The translations under genes and the position numbers were made by a program. The notes under the pieces are model-generated. The model was not told the DNA's origin. It saw only the letters and a list, made by a program, of their open reading frames with translations, and ran no database searches. Shown in pieces: positions 1-8,215 of a DNA stretch of 25,986 nt. The stretch covers positions 19,197-45,182 of the forward strand of contig BFEA01000757.1 in assembly GCA_003427395.1 (NCBI GenBank), in the 5' to 3' direction. The DNA is from Chara braunii (Eukaryota > Streptophyta > Charophyceae > Charales > Characeae). Each line of letters starts with the position of its first letter. Positions within the stretch are counted from its first letter, which is position 1.

Positions 1-38
<38 letters not shown>

Positions 39-39
39 C
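1..39. repeat. (TG)n microsatellite ending in (CG)n
   Basis: Sixteen uninterrupted TG units are followed by a short CG run. It touches the window edge, so its full length is unknown. Confidence 0.95.
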
Positions 40-663
40 TTCCTTGTGGGCACATTATGAGATACTGACGCAGGTGGTTGCAGGAGATGAAAAGGAAAAG
101 AGAAAAGATTAAGAACATTGGTCCTACTCAAGTACATAGAGAAGGGGGGATACGGTTTAAACCACCGGTACTTCCTAAGGTCGTGCCCGTTAACAAGCCA
201 CAAGTTTAGGAAATGTACGCGCCACTACAGGAGCGCCCATATTCATCCGACTAGAAATGTTTCTACTCTATTTTTTTTCCACGGCCTATGGCTGGGTTAA
301 GTACTGGTGGTTTAACTGGCCCCACCAACAAGATTTGGGGAGGGGAGCACATCACCGGCAGGTGGACGTCTCAGTGCATGACCAACCGCCCTCCCCTCCG
401 AGTGTGGTAGTCTAGCATCAAAATAGCATGTTCAGTAGTGGGGATATGCAGGCGCCCCCGGAGGGGCGTTGGAGGCTAGTCCGATCAAAAGTGTCTACAA
501 TGTCTGTTGCAGCCGCAGCCGGGTAGTGACCCCAGTAGAACAATTGTTCCTGGTATTAAAAGGGATGGTGGACCCAGTTTCCAGCAGGTGCAGATCCCCA
601 CCAATAGACCGGAGCCATCTGCAGGGTGGGTACTAGCCGGGGATGCTCGTATCACCTCAGACA
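40..663. other. No recognisable gene
   Basis: The short frames here have no recognisable domain and overlap each other on both strands. The only structure I see is a small GC hairpin at 453-468 (arms CGCCCC/GGGGCG, four-base loop). A pyrimidine-rich stretch ending in TTGCAG near 510 could be a splice acceptor, but nothing supports an exon. Confidence 0.5.
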
Positions 664-775
664 GAATCACCGGCGGATGTTTCGTTAGTTTGTCACAACC
701 CGTCGTTTGTTGTCCAATTCTCCCTATCTGCCTCTGGTTTACCGGCCGGGTCTGTTTGACGATATATTAAAACTA
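664..775 (+). repeat. Degenerate copy of the TTTGTCACAACCC repeat family
   Basis: The block running TTTGTCACAACCC, CGTTTGTTGTCC, CTGCCTCTGGTTTACC and ending near GTCTGTTTGAC recurs in order at 13355-13435, 13735-13815 and 16480-16530, and inverted at 13443-13499 and 13567-13640. It is an interspersed, probably non-autonomous mobile repeat. This copy has lost most of the upstream hammerhead-like part seen in the copy at 13327. Confidence 0.6.
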
Positions 776-1736
776 AAAAAAAAAGAAAAAACATGGTTCT
801 ACTGTGGTCTCAAAATGGAAGACATGCATTGCATGCGCATTACGACCATGATGAGGGCAACCATTTTGAAATAACTCAGTTCACATCCGGCAGGAGTCAA
901 AGGCAGGGTAGAAACTTTGGTAAAAGGGCAGAAAGAGGGGTGAATGGTCCCGTCCTGTGTCCTGTAGCGGTCTGAGAAAGTCCCCAGGGTGAAGGGGTGC
1001 GAAGCCCTGAGTCAAAAGCTGCATCCAGTACCCCCACGGCAAGTACTTGACTCTTGGGAAATCAAGATTCAGAGTCTTTTCAGACCCAGCACGGGAAATG
1101 CAGAGGGCCAAAGTCAAAGTCCCCGATCAGTCGACCACGGACGTAGATCAGATGCACATCAAAGGTTGTCTGCAGGTTTCCAGAAGATTCCAGTTCCAAT
1201 ACGAACACGGCACATTTGGGACAGCATGGCATCCAGGCAATCGATTTCAAGAAAACTTCGGCCGTCGACGAGGCTGGTTAATGCCAGTGAATGCTATAAA
1301 AAGAGAAGTCCAGGCCGAGGGGAGACTCATCGTGCCTTGCTGTGGCTCACGGCCAAGCTGCTGCACGCGAGGCTGGCGTGAGGACTCGGAGATGCTGGCG
1401 CCGGATGTTACTGCAGGGCGCCAGCCTTGTAGGAAGACATGTTGGAGCGGCCATAGCCGCCGCAGCTGTAGCTGGAGAGTTGTGTGTGGAGGAGGAGTAT
1501 CCAGTATGTGAGATTGATGGGAGGTTCAACGGGAAGCTTACCTGGACTTACCTGTTGCCAATGTGATGAGCTGCGGATGGTCTACGGGAAGTTGAGGAAG
1601 CACTGTGCCATCCTCCATAGCTCGACGTGGAGCGTGGAAGGAGGATGGGCGCTCTGGTGGAATCTGCACAGTGACTATGTGTGGCATACTGCGCATCCAC
1701 ACGGGCCTGCAACGCCCGACCAAACAAGGAAAGTAA
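776..1736. other. No recognisable gene
   Basis: Two overlapping plus-strand frames (989-1381 and 1047-1511) are open for 130 and 154 codons, but neither shows a domain, a repeat or a family signature I recognise. They lie in locally GC-rich DNA where long chance frames are expected. A possible TATA-like element (TATAAAAAG) lies near 1291. I do not call a gene. Confidence 0.45.
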
Positions 1737-1940
1737 GGGCTCTACAGGCCCTGTGTCGTTTTCAGCCTGAAAGCCTGAAAACAAGGGCCTACAGGCCCTG
1801 TGTCGTTTTCAGTCTGAAAGCCTGAAAACAACGGCCTACAGGCCCTGTGTCGTTTCAGCCTGAAAGCCTGAAAACGAGGGCCTCCAGGCCCTGTGTCGTT
1901 TCAGCCTAAAAGCCTGAAAACGAGGGCCATTTTCAGGCCC
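1737..1940. repeat. Tandem array of 46-48 bp units with internal palindromes
   Basis: Four full units and one partial unit start near 1737, 1785, 1832, 1878 and 1924. Each carries the palindrome GGCCTACAGGCC followed by an inverted pair TTTTCAG...CTGAAAA, so every unit can fold into two hairpins. The units differ by a few substitutions and one-base length changes. The last one decays into GGGCCATTTTCAGGCCC. Confidence 0.85.
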
Positions 1941-3531
1941 TCTTAAAGTCGACCTGCCCTGAAACTTAGGCACCAGACCAGGGCTCTTAGCACAGGCCAT
2001 TTTTGGCCTGTTTTCAAGACAACCTTTGTTTGAACTTCAACACCAGGGTCTGGCACGTTTTGGCATTGGCAAGAGCAGCCTCCTGGACGGGCCAGCACTA
2101 TATAAGACTGGCCCGCCCTGCAGTCCGCATGCAGTCAGGAGACGGTCACGAGGTAGTTCCTAGGAACTTCCCAGGCACTTCGCGTGCAGGAGGCAGGAGG
2201 CAGTCTTCAGGATTCGGCAGCAGCACTCTGGAGGAGCGCTGCAGTAGTAGTAGTAGCGTTAGCGTTAGCAGTAGTCTTCAGCGCTGGGCGCTATTAGGAG
2301 CTAGAGTAGTAGTGGAGAAAGAGAGATGGTTGGCGGAGGCCAGGGAGACTTACCTGTGGCGCCATAGCTCCAGCTTCGTCTTCGATGTACCTGCAACAAG
2401 GCGCCACCTTCACAGGTCAGTACCGGACTGAGAGAGAGAGAGTTCTTCTTCTTCCTCTTCTAAGTCCACCATCTCCTCCTCACCCTCTCGCTACCTGACT
2501 TCTCAGTATCTGCAGACTAAGAGAGAGAGAGAGATTGGTGACGTTGGGACTTGACGACATTTGGATCCAGACTCGACATTGGGATTCAGACATTTGACGA
2601 GGGGTTATTTGGGACCTGTACCTAAGACTTGGAGTTGACGACATTCCCATCTTCCCCTCTTCTTCGTCTAACCCCCCTCCTCTTCGTCTGTGTATGGTTG
2701 GGGACCGGCGCATGCTTCCTGTGTGAGCGCCAGGCCCCTTCATACCATGGAATGATGATGATGTATGTCGGATCTGCATGGCAACATTGATTGTTCGGAT
2801 CATTGGTATTTAAGACTTCCGCTGTGCTATCTTGTACTATGTGAGAGAGGTCGGTTCTTGTTCTGGTCTGCACCTTTACGGTATGGGACACTACGTCAGT
2901 GATCGCCAGAGGGAGAGCATGCATTGATGAGGTGGTGAAGGTGGGAGATGCCCGAAGAAGAAGTGGAAGGTGGAGAGTGGCGTACTTGTATTATGGATTA
3001 TTATTATTAATGTAACTCTTCACTTCCTCTTCACTGTCTTTTCTCCCCCCTATCCATATTCGCAACTCCTGAAATCATGTGCCTTCAATCAAGATAGGGA
3101 CTTGCAATCGTCTTTGGAGACTTCATGTTGAGTGCTGGGTTCAGATTTGTGTGGCATTACTGATTGGCTTCTCAAAGAGATTGGGTTCATTGCAATTGAT
3201 TCAGCCAGCGAAAGACATATCGCTCATGATATTTTGTAGTAGCCCAGGAAGAAGAGATGTATGTGCCGACTCTCTGCTAAGTCATCACCTATATAATTGG
3301 AATAAGCGAAGGATGGAACGAACCCTTGAAATGCATGGTAAGGCAAAGGCTGTTGAGCATTTTCTTTTCTAACATTTTGTCGGTTTGATGCTCTGCTGGT
3401 TGTATGCACTGATTGTAATCCGATCAAACTTAAAAGTTAAAACTCTATGCTTTTAAGTTTTAATTGCTTTATCCTCCACGGCCTGTAAACAGTGTAAAGA
3501 TGTCTCCTGCCTGGGGTTGATTGTAAGTCGC
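1941..3531. other. Gene-poor stretch with possible promoter or LTR-like DNA
   Basis: The stretch contains the TATA hairpin at 2088-2115, an (AGT)n/(TTAGCG) patch near 2243-2275, short GA runs near 2433 and 2520, and a good splice-donor-like CAGGTCAGT near 2413. A TATA box, short repeats and a possible donor could be a promoter with first exon, or a U3-R-U5-like LTR. I found no matching second LTR, primer-binding site or RT. Frames here (for example 2003-2431 and 3079-3372) show no recognisable protein. Confidence 0.4.
2088..2115 (+). promoter_or_regulatory. TATA box in the loop of a perfect 8-bp hairpin
   Basis: TATATAAG at 2099-2106 lies between the perfect inverted arms CGGGCCAG (2088-2095) and CTGGCCCG (2108-2115). 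A core-promoter role for the TATA is inferred from the sequence alone. No gene downstream can be tied to it, so it could be a retroelement promoter or chance. Confidence 0.35.
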
Positions 3532-3628
3532 TGTGTTTGTGTTTGTGTTTGTGTTTGTGTTTGTGTTTGTGTTTGTGTTTGTGTTTGTCTTTGTGTTTGT
3601 GTCTGTGTTTGTGTTTGTGTTTGTGTTT
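3532..3628. repeat. (TTTGTG)n hexanucleotide array
   Basis: About sixteen GTGTTT units run almost unbroken, with a few single-base variants (GTCTTT, GTCTGT). The array lies roughly 390-480 bp upstream of the SCAB start codon. The minus-strand translation is an Asn-Thr repeat, which is a translation artefact of the array. Confidence 0.9.
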
Positions 3629-4014
3629 CCGTTTTTAATGTTCCGAGATTTCTGAGGGTAGGTAGTAACTACTGAAGGAGGCACCGGTCCATTGTGTGAT
3701 GATGCTACAGTGAAGGACTGAAGCTGTGTGTTTCCATTTTGAAAACAACTATTCGTTAGAAGGGAACAACAATTCTCTAATTTTTCTCGCTTTCCCGAGG
3801 ACGCGTAACTTGCTCCTGGCATAATTATGTTGCAAGTTGCATGCCCGACAGATCTGACTCTTTCCCTTTTGATTTGTGATTTGTGCAGAGGGGGTAGGAA
3901 AACAGAATGTGTCAAATGAGTTGCCGGGCAGGGGACGCTTCCTCGTCTTAGGTCATTGCGGGAAAGCACCATCACGTCTTCAGTCTCGTCCAGCGCTCGG
4001 CAGTGCGTTCAAAG

Positions 4015-6456
4015 ATGTTGACTTTTCTGAAATCTCCTGGCTCAGCCAGATGGCGACCGAGTGGCTCCGCAGACACCACAGGCGCCCTCGGTAAGGTCTC
4101 CATTTCAAAGCTCGATCGTCCGGAGTTGGCGCAGTCGCCAAGTGTCAGATCAGAGCATGGAGGAATATCTACTAGATCAGCTGGCCCGGCAACAGAGGTA
4201 TTCTCCAGAGGCAATGGCAGGTCTGATTCAGGCCCCATAACAGAGACATTTTTCAGAGGGGATAGACCATCCTCCGGCCCGGTGACAGAGAATTTTTCTA
4301 AAGGTGACAGATCGGTCGTTCCAGCAACGGACATGTTTTCTAGAGGCGACAAGTCCGCGGGTCCTTCGACGGAGACATTTTATAGAGGCGACAGGTCAGC
4401 GGGTCCTTCGACGGAGACGTTTTCTAGAGGNGACAGGTCAGCGGGTCCTTCGACGGAGACGTTTTCTAGAGGCGACAGGTCAGCGGGTCCTTCGACGGAG
4501 ATGTTTTCTAGAGGCGACAGGTCGGCGGGTCCAGCAACGGAGACATTTTCCAGAGGTGACAGGTCAGCAGGTCCAGCGACGGAGACATTCTCAAGAGGTG
4601 ACAGGTCGTCCGGCCCTTCAACAGAGACATTTTCTAGAGGCGGAAGGTCTGCGTTCGCTAGTTCGCCTGGTGCCGAGGCAAGGAATGGCAGCAGGAGTGC
4701 AGCGCCTACGCCACGAACAGAGCTGTCAAGAATGTCCAGCTTGCAATCAAATGGCGGTCAGGATGAACTGGGAAGAGGCTCAAGCCTGCGATCAACCCCA
4801 CTTATAGACCTTTCAAGACCCCCGAACCCTCGGTCCTCGTCAGGTCCAAGCACAGAGCCCATACGATTGCCGAGCTCCAAGTCCCGTTATGGCTCCGCCG
4901 TTGCCGGCAGCGAAAGGAGCGGACCAAGCCGGACGATCAGTATCCAAGCATCAACAGCGAGTTCCAGATCCGGGGACTTGCTCCGTACAAGGAGCCATAT
5001 GTCCTCAATCTCAACAGAATCCATGGATCTGGACGCTGAAGAGCCGATGACTCCCACCACTCGTGCATTGCTTGCTAGGGAAGTCGCAGAACTAGCCTTG
5101 CAACAAAGGCGTGTTCCAGAAGGGATGAGAGATCTGCAACACAGCTTTGAGAAGGGGCAGGCTGCAGCAGGCGCAGCGTACAGCAAGATTGCGGATGAGC
5201 TGGGTGGACAGCAGGGAAACAAGCGGACCCAGCTGGGCACGCAGATGCTGCAGTCAGTGACGAAGAGGCTGAGTGAGATGTTGAAAAATGTGGATAAGAT
5301 TCGCGAGGAGGACGTTGCTGAAGCTTGGAGAGGCTGCGAGGCCTCGCTTGGGCATTGGACAGCAAGAGAGAACGAGATGCAGAAGGAGAAGACGGAAGTC
5401 AGAAAGATGGCTGCTCTCTTCAAGCAAGCGCATGACGATGCCACAAGGATGGTCGATGAGGCCCGCCTAATGGCGCAAGAGGAGATAGGGTTGGCGCGAG
5501 AGAAGGTGAGGAGAGCAGAGGAAATCACACGAGAGGTGTTGGCTTCTGGAAGCTTCGGAGGGAAAGATCAGCAAGCCCAGATCGAGGAACTGAAGAAGGA
5601 GCTGATAGAAGCCAGGCGAATCAAAATGCTGCACCAGCCGACGATGGTCTCACACTTAGAGCTGCAAGTAGCAGGCATGGAGAAGGGACTAATGGAGAAG
5701 GCTCAGGAAGTTGTCAGACTGAGGAGAGAGATTGACGCTCTGAAGAACCCGAAGAAGCGGGAGCCGCCATACCGCTTAGAGGGCTTGGAGTTTTTGGGCA
5801 GCACCCTGTATATCATGCCAAGTGCACCGGAAGGCAAACTTCCCCACCCTTGTGATATCCAGTGGTATAGAATCCATCCAGATGGAAAAGTGGAAAGCAT
5901 CGTTGGAGCCACCACAGTGCGCTATGCTCCCGAGCCATATGACGTGGGTGCGAAACTCCGGGTGACGCTCAAGTACGATCGGCACATGGAGATTCTAGAA
6001 TCGTCGGGGCCATTGGATCCATCTCCTGGTCTAGAACACTTCGTTGACGTTCTGCAGAAGTACGGAAGGGCACACTTCAATTGCGTCGTGCTGGAGCAGA
6101 ACTCGGAGTTCACAGAGAAGAGATCTGTGCACGTCCTTGAGATTTCCAAGGACAAAATCAAGTTGCGTAAAGGTCGAACCACAAAGGTGAGGGACTTGTA
6201 CTCCCCAACCATGCAGCTCTCTGGTGCCACAGGTGGAGGCGATATGGTTTCGCAGACGGTCCTTTGGCAAACGAGATCGAAGCGGATACTGCTCAAACTG
6301 GAGAGCGAGAGGGAGAGAAACGCTGCCATACAGTTAGCTAGACGATTCTTAGAAGATCATGTCCCTCCATCAGTCAGCCAAGAAACAGACGAAAGTAGCG
6401 GTGTTTTCGCATACACGCCAAGCGAGAGCGGGTCGATGCAAGAACAGGCCTTCTAG
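4015..6456 (+). CDS. SCAB-like actin-binding protein with repetitive N-terminal extension
   Basis: Homologue of plant stomatal-closure-related actin-binding protein (SCAB1), which binds, bundles and stabilises actin filaments. I chose the ATG at 4015 (MLTFLKSP); the frame is open four codons upstream from a GTG. Residues 1-340 are Ser/Pro/Arg-rich and low-complexity, with eleven 14-residue repeats at about 57-213. Residues 345-575 are charged and heptad-like, matching the SCAB actin-binding and coiled-coil region, including EARRIKMLHQP (532-542). Residues 583-670 match the Ig-like fold (IQWYRIHPDG, YAPEPYDVG). Residues 672-780 match the fused PH part, with ESERERNAAIQLARRF at 763-778. Arabidopsis SCAB1 is about 500 residues with a short N-terminus, so the extension is unusual. 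The CDS is intronless over 2.4 kb. The ambiguous base at 4431 is the third position of a GGN codon, so it is Gly either way. I am very sure of the family; actin binding is by homology. Confidence 0.93.
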   Translation: MLTFLKSPGSARWRPSGSADTTGALGKVSISKLDRPELAQSPSVRSEHGGISTRSAGPATEVFSRGNGRSDSGPITETFFRGDRPSSGPVTENFSKGDRSVVPATDMFSRGDKSAGPSTETFYRGDRSAGPSTETFSRXDRSAGPSTETFSRGDRSAGPSTEMFSRGDRSAGPATETFSRGDRSAGPATETFSRGDRSSGPSTETFSRGGRSAFASSPGAEARNGSRSAAPTPRTELSRMSSLQSNGGQDELGRGSSLRSTPLIDLSRPPNPRSSSGPSTEPIRLPSSKSRYGSAVAGSERSGPSRTISIQASTASSRSGDLLRTRSHMSSISTESMDLDAEEPMTPTTRALLAREVAELALQQRRVPEGMRDLQHSFEKGQAAAGAAYSKIADELGGQQGNKRTQLGTQMLQSVTKRLSEMLKNVDKIREEDVAEAWRGCEASLGHWTARENEMQKEKTEVRKMAALFKQAHDDATRMVDEARLMAQEEIGLAREKVRRAEEITREVLASGSFGGKDQQAQIEELKKELIEARRIKMLHQPTMVSHLELQVAGMEKGLMEKAQEVVRLRREIDALKNPKKREPPYRLEGLEFLGSTLYIMPSAPEGKLPHPCDIQWYRIHPDGKVESIVGATTVRYAPEPYDVGAKLRVTLKYDRHMEILESSGPLDPSPGLEHFVDVLQKYGRAHFNCVVLEQNSEFTEKRSVHVLEISKDKIKLRKGRTTKVRDLYSPTMQLSGATGGGDMVSQTVLWQTRSKRILLKLESERERNAAIQLARRFLEDHVPPSVSQETDESSGVFAYTPSESGSMQEQAF
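4183..4653 (+). repeat. 42-bp coding minisatellite in the SCAB homologue
   Basis: Eleven in-frame 14-residue units have the core GPSTETFSRGDRSA. The first three are more diverged and slightly variable in length. Units 5-10 are nearly identical at the DNA level, which indicates recent unit turnover. Each unit offers Ser/Thr next to Arg, so phosphorylation is possible but unproven. The assembler left one ambiguous base here (4431), as expected in near-identical repeats. Confidence 0.93.
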
Positions 6457-6995
6457 CAAGCAAGCGGTAGGCGAAAGAGGAATTTAAATTTTAAAGCGAT
6501 TTTACTACTGCCTCTTCCGCGTGGAGAATTCGGGCTTCTCAATTGCCGCATTCCCAACTAATCGATCAATTCATCCAATCGGATTCTCAACGAATCCTAT
6601 CATACTCATTCGGGAAAAATGGAAATGGAACGCGATAGGACAGACTGTTTATACCAGAGAAAAGATCAAAGCTGGTACTGATGCTCAACTGGAGAGCGAG
6701 AGGGACAGAAACACTGCTATGCAATTGGCTAGACGGTTCATGGAAGATCATGTCCCTCCAACAGTCAGCCAAGAAACAGACGAAAGTTGTGATGTTTTCA
6801 TCGACACCTGAACCCAGAGTGGATCGATTCAAAGATCAGCCCTTGTAGCGAGCACGCAGTAGCGGAAAGAGGAATTCAAAGGGCTTAATACTGCCTCTTC
6901 CATAGGAGGACAGCGTCCCTTATTTCCCTTAGTCACAGCTACTCAATCCTTCAATCCATCCCATCAAATGCTTCACGAATCCTATCACACCTCTA
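6240..6995 (+). repeat. Tandem duplication spanning the SCAB 3' end and flank
   Basis: Sequence from about 6240 to 6615 recurs at about 6634-6995. The match runs through the last coding segment, the stop region, GAAAGAGGAATT, CTGCCTCTTCC and CGAATCCTATCA. Divergence is moderate, with small indels, so the duplication is not recent. Because it copies coding and non-coding DNA alike, it is a DNA-level event, not retroposition. Confidence 0.82.
6634..6811 (+). pseudogene. Duplicated 3' end of the SCAB homologue
   Basis: The frame reads QLESERDRNTAMQLARRF followed by a copy of the SCAB C-terminal tail (DHVPPTVSQETDES) and a stop at 6809-6811. It corresponds to about the last 70 codons of the gene just upstream. 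The match covers only the end of the PH part and the tail, so it cannot make a functional SCAB protein. An ATG-started frame from 6521 runs into it, but its first half is the copied 3' flank and non-homologous sequence. It could serve as an alternative last exon, but I see no evidence for that. Confidence 0.8.
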
Positions 6996-7658
6996 GAAAT
7001 CGACATTACATCCGATAGCCAAGTCTCTCTATGGCAGAGATGAGGATTATTATTACGGCATTACTGCGGTCATTACAGCACCGTATAGCCGTCGACTGTG
7101 TGGCCTGCCCGTGATGGAAAAAGAAGCGAGCAGGTACACATCGACCGGACATCACCTTCTGCTACTTTTGCAGAACGCCATCCCTCAGATATTACGCAGT
7201 TCCCAGAGAAAGCCTACCTCACGCTGTTGTCCCCGGCGATGGCCCTCCCTCCTGTCAGATCTGTGAAAGTCTTACCTACCTTTAGCGTCCATCATTTTCG
7301 CTTGTACATTCATCTTCTTCGCTCTTTAGCGAATAGCCGGTTTTGGGTTCAAACAACCAATGCCACCCCAACTCCCCCCCCCCCTTCCCTGCTCACCCAC
7401 GCATTCATAATGATACCTTTCGGCCTACAGTCTTTGTCAACTTCACACATGCCCAACTGCATGCGTGCTCACGGGGATCCATCTCCCTTTTCCATGCCCA
7501 AAAAAGAGGAATCGGCTGGCCTCCAAATTCATTTCGCAAACAACTGCCAAGAACTGTAGTCGTAATCGCATCCATTACTTATTTTATTTGTTTCCCTTTC
7601 TTAGTTGATGTATTGATTTTTCGATGAGAGAAAGAATTAGATTTAGTGTTTGGGTGAT
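6996..7658. other. No recognisable gene
   Basis: The plus-strand frame at 7098-7559 (153 codons) has no domain I recognise and ends in proline/serine-rich low complexity over a C run near 7371-7385. The rest is unremarkable. Confidence 0.5.
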
Positions 7659-7697
7659 GGGGGTGTAGCTCAGCCGGTAGAGTTCCGCTCCTGCAAG
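7659..7697 (+). pseudogene. 5' half of a tRNA-Ala(UGC)-like sequence
   Basis: The order is acceptor strand GGGGGTG, TA, D-stem GCTC, loop AGCCGGTA, GAGT, then CCGCT and a loop CCTGCAA holding the anticodon TGC. Box A (TAGCTCAGCCGG) is perfect. The 3' half (anticodon 3' strand, T-arm, acceptor) is absent. A weak box-B-like GGTCTCGAAATT lies about 90 bp further on. Position 33 is C instead of the usual T. The match stops right after the anticodon loop, where plastid trnA is split by an intron. It could be a plastid-derived fragment or the head of a tRNA-derived SINE. It is not a functional tRNA gene. Confidence 0.5.
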
Positions 7698-7787
7698 TGT
7701 GTCAAGAAGAATATGTTGATTTTGAGGATGCTCAGTAATCAGTGACGATGATAGCTTGGTCTCGAAATTAGCGCCTTACATCAAAGT

Positions 7788-7821
7788 AGAACGAAACGAT
7801 TGCGTCCTTCGGGACATCCGT

Positions 7822-7853
<32 letters not shown>

Positions 7854-7918
7854 GGCCCCTGCGCAAGGATGACACGCATAAATCGAGAAATGGTCCAAAA
7901 AAAAGAACGAAACGATTG
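7788..7918 (+). repeat. 15-bp target-site duplication flanking the U6 retrocopy
   Basis: Identical 15-mers occur at 7788-7802 and 7904-7918, immediately outside the U6 body and its A tail. Their length fits LINE-mediated target-primed reverse transcription. One edge base could belong to either the A tail or the duplication. Confidence 0.9.
7803..7903 (+). ncRNA. U6 snRNA retrocopy (A-tailed, flanked by target-site duplication)
   Basis: A full-length U6 sequence: 5' stem-loop GTCC-TTCG-GGAC, the ACAGAG box, AGCATGGCCCCTGCGCAAGG, and the 3' end AATGGTCC. U6 is the catalytic spliceosomal snRNA. This copy ends in A8 instead of the T run that terminates Pol III U6 genes. No TATA box or plant upstream sequence element is visible at the expected distances. 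A perfect 15-bp repeat (AGAACGAAACGATTG) flanks it at 7788-7802 and 7904-7918. These are hallmarks of LINE-type retroposition of a polyadenylated U6 RNA. It is almost certainly a retropseudogene, despite an intact RNA body. Confidence 0.93.
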
Positions 7919-7967
7919 AGAGGAAAGGAAACGAAACGTGACAAGATGATGCTCATAACTTCATCCT

Positions 7968-8119
7968 GCCGTAGCAAACTAGCTCCTGCCACAGAATCTG
8001 TTCGGGACCTCCCGACTACTGACTCCTGGACACAGCTCTTTCTGCTGTGGTGAACTAGCTCCGGCTACAGAATCTGTTCACGACCTCCCGACTACCGACT
8101 CCTGGACACGCCTCTCCCA
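7968..8119. repeat. Two-copy 76-bp tandem duplication
   Basis: Units 7968-8043 and 8044-8119 share AACTAGCTCC, ACAGAATCTGTTC, GACCTCCCGACTAC and GACTCCTGGACAC with scattered substitutions and no indel over most of the length. It lies between the two U6-derived sequences. Confidence 0.88.
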
Positions 8120-8142
8120 ATCTGATCTATTAGCTGACCCGA

Positions 8143-8215
8143 CAAATTGTAATGACTACAGAGAGGATTAGCAAGGCCCCTGCACAAGGATGACGCGCAT
8201 AATGAAATAAATAAA
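8143..8215 (+). pseudogene. Truncated, diverged U6 snRNA pseudogene
   Basis: The stretch AAATTGTAATGACTACAGAG, then GATTAGCAAGGCCCCTGC and ACAAGGATGACGCGCATAA, matches the middle of U6 with several changes. The 5' stem-loop and 3' end are missing. It is followed by an A-rich AATGAAATAAATAAATGAATG tract. I see no clear target-site duplication. It is older than the copy at 7803. Confidence 0.82.

Noticed and set aside
1270-3000. A complete LTR retrotransposon or LTR pair
   Set aside because: A TATA box and promoter-like features are present, but I found no second LTR, primer-binding site or polyprotein.
3469-3975. 168-codon minus-strand frame with Asn-Thr repeats
   Set aside because: The repeat part is the (TTTGTG)n array; the rest lies upstream of SCAB on the opposite strand and shows no domain.
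4304-6329. Other frames inside the SCAB gene (4304-4807, 4887-5528, 5922-6329 and others)
   Set aside because: They are shadows of the SCAB coding sequence in other frames; only the 4015-6456 frame matches a known family along its length.
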